Shown in pieces: positions 1 to 13,200 of a stretch of 64,000 nucleotides of DNA. Origin of the DNA: Montifringilla adamsi (taxonomy: Eukaryota > Chordata > Aves > Passeriformes > Passeridae); NCBI GenBank assembly GCA_017590115.1, contig JAGGNK010006892.1, positions 17,275,736 through 17,339,735 on the forward strand, given 5' to 3'. Position numbers and translations under genes: made by a program. Under the pieces are notes generated by a model that saw only the letters and a list, made by a program, of their open reading frames with translations, searched no databases and had not been told where the DNA came from. Numbering within the stretch: the first letter of the stretch is position 1; each line of letters opens with the position of its first letter.

Positions 1-1880
1 CTGTGATGGGAGCACTTGGCCCTCATCCCTCCTTGTGCAAACAAGCTTGGCTTTCCCCACTGAGGAGCAGGCTGTTTGCTTGGCTGTGCTTACAACCCAC
101 AGACTTCCCCAGCCAGCCTTTACCAGCATAGCTCAACAACAAAAACAACCCCCGAACCCCACCATATTCCTTCTCCTTCTGATCAGCTTCAGGCCCGGTG
201 GATGCCACAGCTGACACTGAGCAGGCTGTCTGTAACCAGACTCCTGAGCCAATTTGATTTCTGAGTTTCCTGTGTGACTCTACAGGAGGGATTTCATCAC
301 CACTGTATCAGCTGCAATGCATCACTGATATGGGTGTTGCATCCATACTCTGCTGATATTCAGGAGACTCATCCATGTGAGCTGTGGCAACAAACAGGAC
401 AACACCAACATTTAGTTAAGAGTAAGCTTTCTTATCCATATAATGATATTCGAATTGTCCCAGAAGTATAAAGTCTAAAACTTTATCCTCGGAGCAACAT
501 GTAATTTAAGAATTGTTCTTCACTAGCAAGACAGATTTATTTCAGGTGTGACAAGGTCTCTCCTTTCTCTATGTGTCTACAAAGAACCACTTTTCAGGTA
601 AGCTTGCTCACCTAGAAGTTGCCTGAGACAGCTGGGATGAGGATGTTCACTGACCTTCCTTGACATTACACCACTATTTCCATAGGCCATGTGGCATGTG
701 TTGCCTCATCTCAGTGTTTGCCATCTCTGCTGTCCTGCCTGGCATACCCAAACCTTTTAAGTCATCAGGATCTCCTACCTTAGTTAATCAATTTTTGTGA
801 TCCATTAAAATTGCCTCAGAAGTAAATGGTCAAGTTTCTTTAAAAAAAGGAATTTGCCTTTCTTCTGAGGTTGTCTGGGTCACATTCTGAGAACCAAGCT
901 TAGATTTTTATCATATCCACCCCAGATCTATTATAGATTTTGGAAATATATTCTTAATATATATTTTTAATTCTTCTGTGACATTGATTTTCCCCTTGAT
1001 TGTTCATGACTGTAAGGAGAAAGTTTAGCATGGCAAACAAGCTTTCTAAATTTTTATTGGCATGCTGTGATACAGAATAAACTCTTTCACATTCTTAACT
1101 GGAGATCCCCTAGGGTTGTTTGGAAAAGCTGTTTCTCCCATGAAGGGCCAGCACACAGATGACCAAGTCCACCACCTTACACAAAGCTCTGTGCACCTCC
1201 CCCTGCAGCAATGAACTCAATCATCTGTCTGTAAACCAAAACTCTGATGGTCTGGCTCCCACCTTACCTTACATAACCTACTGGCAGACGTGGCAGGTTT
1301 CTTCTGCATTTCTGTACATAGGCATGGTTCTCTTTTAAAGGAACTCAACTATTCCTAACTACTGCAAGGAGCAGCAACACAGAGTCTGGGCAACTTTACT
1401 GCAAATCACTGAGAAATTGTTTTCAGACTCATTCTAGCATTGCAGACATCTAAGGATAGAGCATCCTTGCCTGCAGGAGATGGAGATGGGAACTGATAAC
1501 CAGGAGGCTCAAGTTACAGCTGTAAAACTGATGCTTCCAGCAAGACTGTCTCCTTGCATCAAGTCTCTGCTGTGAAAACATCTTCCAGCTGATCAGTACC
1601 AGCTGGCTTGGAGGGGGAAAGAGGAAACACTACTTGTGGCAAAGTACCATAAAGCACAGATCTTACCTCCACTTTAGAAACACTTCTCCGTGCTGGGATT
1701 AATGGTTAAACAGCTGGTATGTCACCCTGGCTGGATGAGCATACCCTCAGACCCTTATGGGCATATTCATCAACTGTAATTTAGGATAAATCACAAGAGA
1801 AAAAAAAATTATCTTTAAACCAAGTCTGCACCAAGCTCCCAATATCTTCTGCAAAGAGTGAGACGACACTTTTGAGTTAT
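1..1880. other. Region downstream of LNX2, no gene recognised
   Basis: Unique, moderately AT-rich sequence. I found no exon of MTIF3 (the next gene in mammals), no clear repeat and no convincing open frame; frames are all under 70 codons. A plus-strand AATAAA near 1075 has no supporting gene. Confidence 0.6.
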
Positions 1881-1900
1881 TACAATGTGTAGAATGAACT

Positions 1901-1906
1901 TTTATT
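1901..1906 (-). terminator. Candidate distal poly(A) signal AATAAA
   Basis: AATAAA on the minus strand followed by a CA at about 20 nt and by GT-containing sequence (TTGTAATAACTCAAAAGTGTCG), a normal layout for a vertebrate cleavage site. Confidence 0.5.
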
Positions 1907-2536
1907 TTCATTCATCCTTCATTAATACCATACAATTAGATAGCAATATTTGGAAAAAAAGAATATTGAAATAATTTAAAACAGAAGGCACAGAAAACCA
2001 AACCCAACTATGCTGCTACAAGAGAAAGGGGAAAAATGATTCAGGAAGTAAATTTATTCTGAAGTTTTATCACTTAGATATTCTGATCAAAAGTTACAGC
2101 ACACAGAAACAAAACTGCACAGTTTAAGCTAACCCATGCTTTTGTTACATTTAACACATAAAAGGAAAAAAAAATCTAAAAATTTTTTTCAGGATTTTGA
2201 ATGAAAAGTGTAATTTTTAAAATAAAAACCACTAAATCTAGTATATATGTCAAAAACTTCCCTAAAGCCTACACACTAAGATGTACTTCACAAAAAAGTT
2301 TGCATTAAGGGCAAAGCATACAGTTAAACACCATCTGGGGATGGGAGAAAACTGGTTCTTCTATCAGTTAGAGTATCAAATAAATTTGGTGTTTGCTTCA
2401 GAAACAAGGATTCTCACTACAGTAATATACTGGAGATGACATTCTTTTCTATTTTAATATTATGAAATTAAACCAATAGTATACACTACAGAGAGGAATA
2501 AAACCATCCATATGAGATTTTAAACATTTTTTTATC

Positions 2537-2564
2537 TTTTTTTTTTTTTTTTTTTTTTTTTTTT
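2537..2564. repeat. T28 homopolymer (A28 on the LNX2 strand)
   Basis: Uninterrupted run of 28 T on the plus strand, directly downstream of the proximal AATAAA in the LNX2 direction. It could be a simple repeat or a site of internal oligo-dT priming in cDNA data. Confidence 0.9.
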
Positions 2565-2578
2565 AGCAAAAGAGTAAC

Positions 2579-2584
2579 TTTATT
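2579..2584 (-). terminator. Candidate proximal poly(A) signal AATAAA
   Basis: AATAAA on the minus strand, with the expected cleavage position about 15 nt downstream, immediately before an uninterrupted A28 run (T28 at 2537-2564 on the plus strand). Confidence 0.5.
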
Positions 2585-4142
2585 TCTTTTGAAAACAAAG
2601 CTACTGGAATTAATAACATGCGATAATATGCCCTGATATTACACCAGCTAAGTTTGAAAATAAAGTTCATGCTTCACAATTGAAATATGCTGTGACTCTC
2701 AAATACATTCTCTGGTAATTAATAATACAATACAGAGGTCATTCATAAAATCAGTTCAGGTTGGGAACCTGGTTTATAAATGAAGCTCTTTTCAAATATT
2801 GAGAACACTGACAACACACAGGGTTAGCTCCAGGTCAGCACATTTCTTTCTGTGCTCCACCCCCCTTTTCTTAAACAAGTGGGTGCTTAGCCTGCAAATA
2901 TCATGGAAAGGCAAAGTCTAGAATTTACAGGTTGGTTTGTAAAAATATTAAATACAATCCAAGACAAACAGTATTACTGACAACTTAATAGCAGGTGCTC
3001 TCTAAAGGAAAAAAAATATCCTGAAATGCAAAAGAGCTCTTTTCAGCATTTTATATCAAGGCATTTGCACATTTGTCAGGAGGTGACATTAGGAGTGAAC
3101 TTTGCAGCTTACTTTGCAGTTGGACTTGAAATCAAAGAGCTTTCCTTCTAGCCTGCTCACCTGTAAACCATAACATATGGTTTCTTAATAGCTTGCTTCT
3201 TTCCCTGGAAATAATTCTCTCATTTCGAAAGTACGAGTCAAAGTATTGTTTCCACACTTGAATAAAGAGAGCTGACAACTACAATAGAAACGGTAAAAAT
3301 GATCCTCATAAAAATGTTCATCAAAATTCTCTGACATAGCAAAACATTCATTTGTAAAGTAAACTCTAATACTGCAAGCCATTCACTCAAAGGCGACCTT
3401 GGGCACATGAATCCTTGCCAGCATTGCAACAGGAATTACTTCCGTATTTCTTGTATAGGGTACAAACTCTGTAATATATTAAAGTTTCCTAACAAAGAGT
3501 CCAATTATTGCACTTTATAAAAATTCTAGTAATATCAGGCTTTTTTCCTACTTTTCTATGAACACTGATGCCCTGTAAGAAAAATTTGGGGGACCCTAGT
3601 AATTTGTGATGAGTAAGATGGAACATTTGAATCAGTCCAAAACATGGGATCAAACTGGAAAGCTTTATGAAGTGAAGAGATGTAACCTTTGGAAACAGGT
3701 TTTGGTTCACAGCAGCAGACAGATGTGTCAGTCTGGTACTGACACACATTCTCTTTGTCAGGAAGAGAGGGCACATGAATGTTACATTTATATATCACAA
3801 CACAACTTGAGGACTTTACAGAGAAACCCAAAGAACCACAAAGTTCTTCTGCAGACCCTACAAGCCTGATGGGAAAAGCTCAATGACAGCCATAGTGGAG
3901 TGGGGGTTTCTCTGTGAGCTCGAATATATCTGCATTTGTGTCAGCAATAGACATAGCAAACAGAAACAGCTATTTCAGGATGGCAGAACAGGTAGAGTAA
4001 GTCTGAGAGGCCTGTAAAAAAGGAACATACAGCAGTTTTGGCCCTGCTTTTAACCAGCTGTATCAATAAGGAAAAAAAGACAGAGGAGACAGTGCCAGCT
4101 ATCTAGAAAAAGATGCTGCTTGAACCAAAGTGATTCACAACT

Positions 4143-4278
4143 CTATATGAGGCTTCCAGGCCAGCAAATCACAGTTAAAGTCACTTTGTTCCTCTGCTCC
4201 TTCAGCATGGGAACGAGTGCAGAATGGCTCATTCCAACCGTGGATAGTCCATTTACAGCAACAATCATATCACCACAC
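4143..4278 (-). CDS. LNX2: LNX2 last coding exon: end of PDZ4 and stop codon
   Basis: One base completes Lys643, residues 644-687 follow, then TAG at 4145-4143. The acceptor is a strong pyrimidine tract ending TTTTCCAG. It encodes [28 protein letters not shown] and ends WPGSLI. The last three residues resemble a C-terminal PDZ ligand, as in other LNX2 proteins. The stop is followed directly by untranslated sequence. Confidence 0.96.
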
Positions 4279-7200
4279 CTGGAAAACATAAGAAGAAAAA
4301 GGAACACATTATGAGCCCTGCTCTGCAGTAATTAGCACACACCAACAAACAGCACTTCACTGCTGGGGTGGTACGAGGTAGGTACCTTCCTCCTTCACAT
4401 CAGGCTGGAAAGTGTTGCTAAAATTCCCAAAGCAGTTCAACGTGAAGTCTGTCTTACTACTGAAAGATGCCCTTGCCCATTGCAGGAGTGTTGGACTAGG
4501 TAACTTTTTAAAGGTCCCTTCCAACTTTCAACTATTCTAGGATTAATCTGAAACTCATCTGAAAAATTCCCAAATCATTCTATTTCCATTCTAATACCAA
4601 GACAGTTCTGCATTAAGAGCTGACCTGTACAGAAAATGAGAAGAGAGATTTGGGAAGACCTAATGGAGTCAAGAGAAGATGAGATAGCATGTGCATGACA
4701 GAAGCATTTCTGTTTGTTTGTGTGGATTATAACACATTTACACCAAACATGCCTTTACTGTAGGAGGTGTAAGTAAAGATATTATGGTTACCAACCAACC
4801 ACATTCCAACTAAGAACCTTGTTTTCAGTGGCTTATGATTTTGTCAAATATAACCATTTGGCTTGAAATGTCCCTCAGCAGATGGTTCAATTGCAGCATC
4901 TCTGCATTTTGGATTGGGTAACAGAATTTGTGAGGGTGCCATTTGCTGGCCCTGAGAAAATTGACCTCAAAGGGTTAAATTCTGGTTTTTAAAACCTCAA
5001 GAGAAACTTCACAAATGCACCTAATTTCTTTCTGTATCAAGCATGTTCCTTCTCTAGACACCTCTGCTTTGCAACTTGAGTGTGTGACAATGCCCAGAGT
5101 AGTCAAATGTGACTTGGAGATCAAACAGGACTTTTCCTGAAACTGATCCTCTCAAGTATTGAAGGCACCAAAATGGGTGGCAAAAAGATGCTCTCCTGAG
5201 CTTTCCCTAGGGCAGAGCAGAGGAAGAGGGAGCAGTTGCCAACACCAGTCAAATGTGCACTCAAAAGTCCTTCTCTGCCTGAGCCAAGGAATCCCATCAC
5301 CCAAACCAAAGTGCTACAGTTCACTGAATGACATCTCACTCCCACAGCCTTTCCGAGGAAGCCATTTTGCTTCTATAAAATCACACCAGACACATCATGT
5401 AAGCAGAAAACTGTCTAAACTATTGAACTGTGAAGTTATTTATTCCCTTCCTCTCCAGTCTAACATTTACATAATTTAACCAAAACAGAACAGCTTTAGA
5501 AGAGACCTGCCCCACAATAACTCAAGGTGCAGGTACTAAGGGGCTCTCCCTTGTACATGGCCCATTTCTAAGTCTGTATTTTCAGTGGAACAGTACATTT
5601 GAAAAGGGAGTACTACATCGCATGAGCATATTTTCCATATGTTACAAGGGGGTAAATGTGACCATGATGATTCTTCCACTCTTCTTAGGAATGATGCTTG
5701 AAATTCCATTAGTGTAAAGATTTCTAGTTATTAAGTCCCTAATCTGAAATTATTTGAGTTGAACTGAGATGTTTAATTTAATCTAAACTGTTCCACAGTT
5801 AAAAAAAAAATAATTTTATGTTCAGCCAAGTTATTTTTTCATGTATTTATTTAATCACTGAACTGAAAAATCAATTACTGTCAAGGCTTTAGGCATAAGT
5901 ACATTCTTTTCTTAAGTCAGTTCGTAAGAAAATCTGCATGTAAAAATCATGCCATGAAACTTCAAGTTGTATATTCTTGACTACCACCTTCAGAAAAAAA
6001 AATCAAGTTTATGAACAAGAGAACCCTTAATGGGAATTTTAAGTCCTCGTTCTGAACTAATCCTACACGAGGCTAAGATGCATATCTTGGTTCTAAACCC
6101 GGGGGCTGCATCCAAATGTAATGTGTAAGTAAAATGATATATTCTTTAAGGTCAGAAGGGACCTCAGGAGCTCTATAGCCCAACCTTCTACTGCAAGCAA
6201 GGTCAGTTGTAAGCTCTGACCAGGACTCTCAGGGCTTTACCCAGCAGTCACAGAAACCTCCAAGGGCAGAAACCATGCAACTCATGTCATTGCCTGACCA
6301 TCCTCATGGAGAAATAGTTTCTCATAATAACCAGTCTCAAGCTCTTTAGTTCAACTTGTGCCTGTTGTCACTCATCCTCTCACCCTGCACCACTGGGCTC
6401 TGTCTCCTTGACAATGTCCCAGGTAAGTACTGGAATGGGCTGCCGGCTGCCCCTGAAGCTTTCTCCCTGTGGGGCAAGTGCTCCAGCTCCACCATCTCAG
6501 GAGCTTCTGCTGAACTTGCTTCATTTATCAGTGACTTTCCTGCCAACTGACGACAGGGTAATGCCATGGGGACTTGAGTCCTTAACATCTTTTCAGAAAT
6601 CTATGACCTACTTTCCTGCCCTTCTATTAAAGCAGCAGCACCCATCTTCACTATCAGTTTCCATTGGTTTCAGAAGGCTATGTGAAAGCATAAAGCAGTT
6701 TTGTCCACATTGCAGAAGTGAAGCTCTAACTTTTAGCTGTTTTATAGGAAGACAAAAACTAGCTATTTCTGCACATATACAGTGCACATAGTCTCTTGGC
6801 CTAAAGTGGAGTTCAACAGGGAGACAGCAAGTGACATCAGCAGCACAGCTGGGGAAGATCACAGGAGATGCCATCTCCTCTGAGATGCCCCTTCCCCAAC
6901 AGAAACACCCTGTTACTTCCCTGCATCCCACTCATTAGGGAGGCAAAGCCCTACAGGGCTGCATGGTCCAGCACCCCAAGATGCTACAGTGCATTTCCTT
7001 AAGCAATTAGCTGCACGTAACTATTTAAAAGTGGTTCATTATTGTTGCTTTTATTACTGGTTTTATTATTTCTCCCATGGTTACTTTGGCTTACTTTAAT
7101 CTCCCATCAAAGTAGGCAGGAGTTCCAAGAACAATGGTTTTGATGAAGAAAGGCTGGTTTGTGTGGTTCTCCTCGTAGCCACCGACGATGCTGAAGCCCC

Positions 7201-10200
7201 AGCTCCCTAAATTGCTCCGCCGCAGCACCACGTCATGGCAGCTATGCAGGCAGCTGGGGGATGGAAGCACAGGACAGCAAGAGAAAAAGCCATGCATGGT
7301 TTTACAGTAGGCACAACATCTGCTATCTCATCATTACCTCTGTGCTAAGTGTGGTAGAGAAGGGGAGGGATGGTGATTAGACCTCTGTTCCCAAAGTAAT
7401 TTTGCAATATTCAAGCCAATTACCAAAAAAACCCACAATCCTGAGACAGAAAAGTGTTTTAAAAGAAGTAATGCAGTGCTAGAATAAATACTTAAACACA
7501 GTTAACTCTGCAAACTGACAGCAACAGAACTGCATTTTAGGGATTCCACAGGTGGCAACAATGTGGGTGGAAAATCAATACCTGATGTGTTCAGTTTGAA
7601 AGTCAAAAATGCAGAGCATTTGTCTTCCACCCCCAACCAGTTTAAGCTTTTACTACTTTAAGTAAAAATTAAAAATCCATGCACAATCTTCATTACCTCT
7701 GTACTGATTCATCACCAGTAAAGAAAATATACATGACTAACCATTTTATTACACAGAATGTAAATAATTCAGATCACACTTCACTAACTATATCAGCCCT
7801 AGTGAAAATTAATTCTTGCCAGTGAAGTTGGCAATAACTGTAATTTAAAAAATAAACAGACATAGAAATTAACTTTTCAGTAAAAAGATACCAAGTTCTT
7901 TACGGTTGTTTGGCACTGCTTTAAAGCACAATGCATAGCATAATGTTAGGAGCTACACATCTGTAGCATGAAAGAAATAAACCATTAGGTAGGATATAAA
8001 CTGCTGCTAAAGCATGAAAAGGAAGTATATTTACCAAAACCGAGAACCATTTATTTAGATTACTCATTAATACTGAATTAGAAGATAAATTAATTGACAG
8101 GTAAACTCTGAAAAACTGAAACCTCTGGAGGGCCAACACATGGCTGTGTTATCTTCAGCTGCATTCTGCTCCCAGTCTGTCTGGTTTGTGTTGTGATTTT
8201 ACACTTTAAGTACAGATCTGGTAAATCCATCACAGGGAAAGGAATTAACCTGCATGCCCTGACTGAAGTTAACAACTCTACTAGCTGCAGTAGAAGCTCT
8301 TCTTGATAACAAGTGACGCCAGAATGAGATTACAGCTGCAGCCTCGAGAGAGTGAGGAGTACAAATGAAGTGATGTCCAGCAGATTGCAGAGTAGTTAAG
8401 AGGAGGGAGCTTGCTGCAAATCTCTGAGAGTTTTTGTGTTTGGCAGAGATGGTAGTGGATTCTTGAAAAAAAAAAACCAATGTGAGCCTACAGTTACACG
8501 GCTACAGTCTTGGCACAGGACATGTCAAGAGTCTGTCAGAATGGCCAAAATCTGATGCAATATTCTGAAGTTAAGTATTTGGCCTCATGAACTTGGCGGA
8601 TTAGCAAAGAGACAGATGGATATATACTTGGTGGCTTTATTAGTAATTGCTCGGGTTTTAGATATTCTATAGAAAGTTACAGTACAATAAAACAATAAAA
8701 AAGATTAATTGTGTCTGAACAGAAGACTCCACGTGGGTAGTTACCATAGTTTGTGAAGGGATAAATCCAGTCTATTCACCTTCGAGTTTCCTAAGGACAC
8801 ATTGCTTCTGTTCACAGCCCACTTCCTAAGCACACTGCCAACTGAACACAGCTGAGATGGCCAGGCAGAAATAAGGGCAGATGTGCTACAACTATGCACA
8901 TCTCTGCTTCTTTATGTCTCTTGCAGGACTTAGTTTGAAACAGCTAAGTAAGTACTTAATTGATTAATTCCATACCTTGGTAGTCCCAGCCACATGACCC
9001 ACGACGGTGACCAGCTGGCATCGTATTCATTTTCACTGATGGTACTCAATTGTTCCTCATCAGCCTGGGGCTGTTCCTCTACAATCTGGACTTCCAGGGC
9101 TTTCAGGGCAACTACTGAAGAGGCAGCACTAGCCTTCAGCATGGCCACGGCCTCGCTGTGACTCAGGTTGGTGAGATCAATCCCGTTGATGTTCAGCAGC
9201 ACATCACCTGTACAAAGCCGCGAGGGAGAGCACATCAGTCTGACAGTCCTGCCCACCACAGCACCTCCCACGCCAGGCTTTCATTCCATACTGCAGTCTT
9301 TGGACCTGAGACAGTCTGAACTAACAGACTAATAGTTCTGAAGCCTTCATATTGTCAGTTTGAAACTTTAATGTATTGAGCTTGTATCAAGTTGAATCAG
9401 TGCAATTTATTTCCACATACACACCAAATACTGTGACTCCTGTGTATAATGCCCTGAAAATTGAAAATAAAAATTACTTAGGTACTTCACCAGCTTGGCT
9501 GTAACTGCTACTGCAGATGCCACGACACAACTGTTTTCAGATGAGGATCTTGGGTTCACCCTAACTTTAGAAGTGAAGGAAGAATAATGGCAGGAACAAT
9601 GCAGGCACCTCAAGGTAACTAATTATTGCAGACAGGTGAGGTTCCACAGAGTGCTTTAATTAATCTGGTTTTAATAACTTGCTACTTGGGAGAACGAAAT
9701 GGAAATCAAAAACTACTGGAAAGTTTGGTACAAAACTCAGTTAATTCAAAGAAAGGCAAGAAGCATCTCTACAAAGCTAATCTGGAAAGAGTCAAAGCCA
9801 GAAAAAGATTTCCACAATTTTAGTTCTACATTTTTTTAAAAACCCCAGGAGGAAAACAAGAATGTTATTAACCATCCAGTGGCAGACTCCTTTTTCACAC
9901 AATGTCTCACCACTGAAAGTCAGAAAAACCAGAGCAAAAGTGCAAACACCTGGGTCACATTTGGTATGAGACGCAGTTTTTGAAAGCATTTTCCTCCCAG
10001 TAGATTCTGTGGCTACTTTAATGTTACACAATGAAAGAACAATAGTGATTGTTCTATCTAGTGTGTTTTTCATAGTAGTACAGAAAAAGAAAGCATACCT
10101 GCTGGTGTGTGGGTGTAAATCTCCCCTTCTCAGAAGCATAGAAGGATGCTCCTACACTGTTCTCTTAAATGTACAAGCTGTGAAGTTTTTTCCCTAAATT

Positions 10201-13200
10201 TCTTTCCCGAAACATTCTGTAATTCTGTGAAATGTGAATCACAGAGATCCCATAGGCAGTCTCTGATTCACATATGACATAATACGTTTTAATCATCAAA
10301 TGCTTTTCTATCAATTATGCAGGACTGCCTTCAACCATGCTGAGCCTAACCTCTGCCTCCTCATTCTCTTCTACAAAGCCAGAGAACAAGGACAGGTGTT
10401 GCAGCACCCCCAAATACCAGCAAACTCATGATGTCCCAGAGGATAAGAAAGCTTTTGGCAACCAGGATTAACACTGATGTAGCTTTTGGTGCAAATTTTG
10501 TGTGGGTGAGCTATGGCCTGTCATCAGAGCTTCTCTGCTGTTCAGATATTAATACCAGGGAGCAGAGATTCCTTGGACAGAGATGTGGTACAACCCACTA
10601 AATCAAACATGAAAACAGGATGTGTCTGCATCACAGCAGACCCTCAGCTCAGGGGATTACCATCAGCTTTAAAGAATTTAACCATACATTTCCTGATCTT
10701 ATCCACTTCCCCTGCTATCATGCTGTAAACATCCCCTTCCCATAAAAGGTGAAAGTGCAACACTAAATACTGTCTTTCCATTATTAAATCATGAAGAAAA
10801 GCATCCATAAGCATTTTCCTACATCTGTGAGAAGACTTTTTGACACCACCTGATTCCAGAGAACGTAGTGATCAAAAAGCAACCAGAGGTAGCTATGCCA
10901 CCAGGGAAGCCAAACCCCACCTCGTTTAATCCTGCCGTCTCTTGCCAAGCACCCATGAGGCTGCACACTTGTCACAAAGATGGGCAGTTCGCCACTTTTG
11001 CTGCCTCTGCCTCCTGCCACTGTCATTCCCAGAGATTCATGTGGCTCTTTTTTCACAGTAATGTGCTTTTCTTGGCAGGTAACACACTGGGAGAGATCCT
11101 GTTTAATAAGGATAAATAACATTGTTAAAACTAAGGAAAAAAACCAAGCAAACCAAAACTGAAAACCAGAACAAACCAACTAAATACACCCCAAAGCCAC
11201 ACTGTGCCACTTCAACAGAACAGTTTAGAAGGACTAAGTAGCAGAAACCAGCTTTGGCTGGATTTCTTCTAGGTCAAATCCCTGCCCCCTCCAAAAAAAC
11301 CCCCCAGATCATCAACAAAAACCCCCTGGATGTAGATACTTAAACATAGATAGAAAGCTTATAAAAGCCTATCTTGAAATCTCACTCTAGTTTTTCTTTA
11401 CATCCTGCACTGGGAGAGGCTAAATTTTAGGACTGCACTACAAAACCATATGGTCAAAAGTCTGGAGACAAACCAGATAAAAATCTTTTCGTGTCTTGGT
11501 GAACATCAGCATTACTTCATTTGTCAGTAGAATATGCCCCAAAACTACAATGAAGCTCCCAAGAAATGAAAACGTGCTTTCATGATGACAGTAAGAGACT
11601 CTTTAAAGCCCTTATACATCATGTTCCCTGCTGCAGCTGGTATGTAGAACCTCCCAGAGCACAAACTAAGGCAAATTGTTGCTAATGGCTTGTAATGGGT
11701 ACCTTGGGCAGCCTCCCTAATAATTATAATGGACACTCAAGCTTGAAACAAGAAGAGATCCTATATTAAATTTTCCAACAACTGAATGATGGAGTTCAGC
11801 CTGTATTTAGTTCTGCTCAATAAAAAAATATCTAAATCTAAATCAAAGTAAATTTTATTTGCTGAAGTCTTTCCCTCAGGTTATTAAGTAAAAGACTCAA
11901 ACCACTGCACATACACCTGTAGTAGCATCTTAATTGACAGAATACTTGCAAGGAATCCAAAATAATGGAAGAAATAACCTGGGATATTTTTCAAAAAAAA
12001 AAAAAATTACATATTCTCCTGCCTTCTCTTGGAAAATGACAACATTGTCTTCTCTGACCTCCAATGCCACATGCTCCTGACTGACTCTGCTCCTCACATA
12101 CACATTAATCATGGAAGTAGCTATATGTAAACACAATACAGCTTATAAAGACAGTTCATTTCTAGGGCTTCAGGCTTCAGCATTGGCTGCTGCCACACAA
12201 TCATATAAACATACTTTAAGCCACAAGGCTTCAAAGCCAACTGCAGGTTAATGAGAGAAATGTTCACTTGCTGTTACATGGGACTTCCAATTTTAAAAGA
12301 GTCCACAAGATAGCATTGATCTGTGAGGGAAATCCACTCATACAACTTTGGATCAACTGTGGTAAGAGCACAGCTCATGCCAGCACATGCAAACTTGCCT
12401 CAAGCTCTGACATCAACAAACTAATCACTGCGTGGGTATGGCCCAGTGCTGTAGCCATAGCATTCAGGAGCCTCACCTTTATCCCTCAGGAGGAAAACAA
12501 CGTTCCTAGATTCTCATTTGTTCTCTTCTGAAATGATCCCCACTTTTAAAAGAAAATACTATCAACGCATGTTAGCTATCCCAACAGAAGTATATGACAG
12601 TAAATAGTAAAGCAAATAGAGTGGACAGATGGAAAGGTGGATTTGTTGACATGGTCAACATCACAATTATTTCACTAAGTCAACTTAAGAGTGGCAAGTT
12701 GCATGTTTCTAATTACAAGGACATCTCAAGCACGGGCTCCATTTTAGCATGTCTTCCAAATAATACTGGCTTCATGAAAGTCTCTTCGTTTTGCCTTTCT
12801 CTCTTCTTGAGACTCAGCAGCCTTGCAGCCAGGACTGTTGACTCATGAAGGAGATGACACATCCCTCCAGTATGCTCTTTATATGCTGGATGGTGGGCAC
12901 CTCACGTCTTTCCTGGCTGCAGCCAGCACAGAGCAACAAAAAGTGTAACAGTCTTGAATGACAGCCCTTCCATGCAGGAGTACCAGCCACTGTCTCATAC
13001 AAGGTCTAACAACCACAGCTGTATGAACTCACAGGACTTGCTTCTTTCACTGTAGTCAGCAGATCCAAAAACATACTGAAAACTGGTTGTGTATCTTTTT
13101 TTCCTGCTGTTCCTACTCCACACATGATACAGGACTTGAGAAGTTGGAAGTAATAATCATTTTTTTATTAATTTGATTTTTAAAAAAATATAACCCTTTC

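Larger units (their letters stand above)
1885..4142 (-). other. LNX2: LNX2 3' untranslated region (outer limit)
   Basis: AT-rich sequence following the TAG, without a CR1 copy. Two plausible minus-strand AATAAA signals fall at 2584-2579 and 1906-1901, giving a 3' UTR of about 1.6 or 2.25 kb. Another AATAAA lies at 2058-2053 and one at 1058-1053. The true end cannot be decided by inspection; alternative polyadenylation is likely. Confidence 0.6.
4279..7094 (-). other. LNX2: LNX2 intron before the last exon, 2.8 kb
   Basis: AT-rich intron holding two CR1 fragments (about 4468-4545 and 6137-6480). The 6346-6931 stretch is richer in GC and carries overlapping short open frames on both strands, none recognisable. 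Confidence 0.85.
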
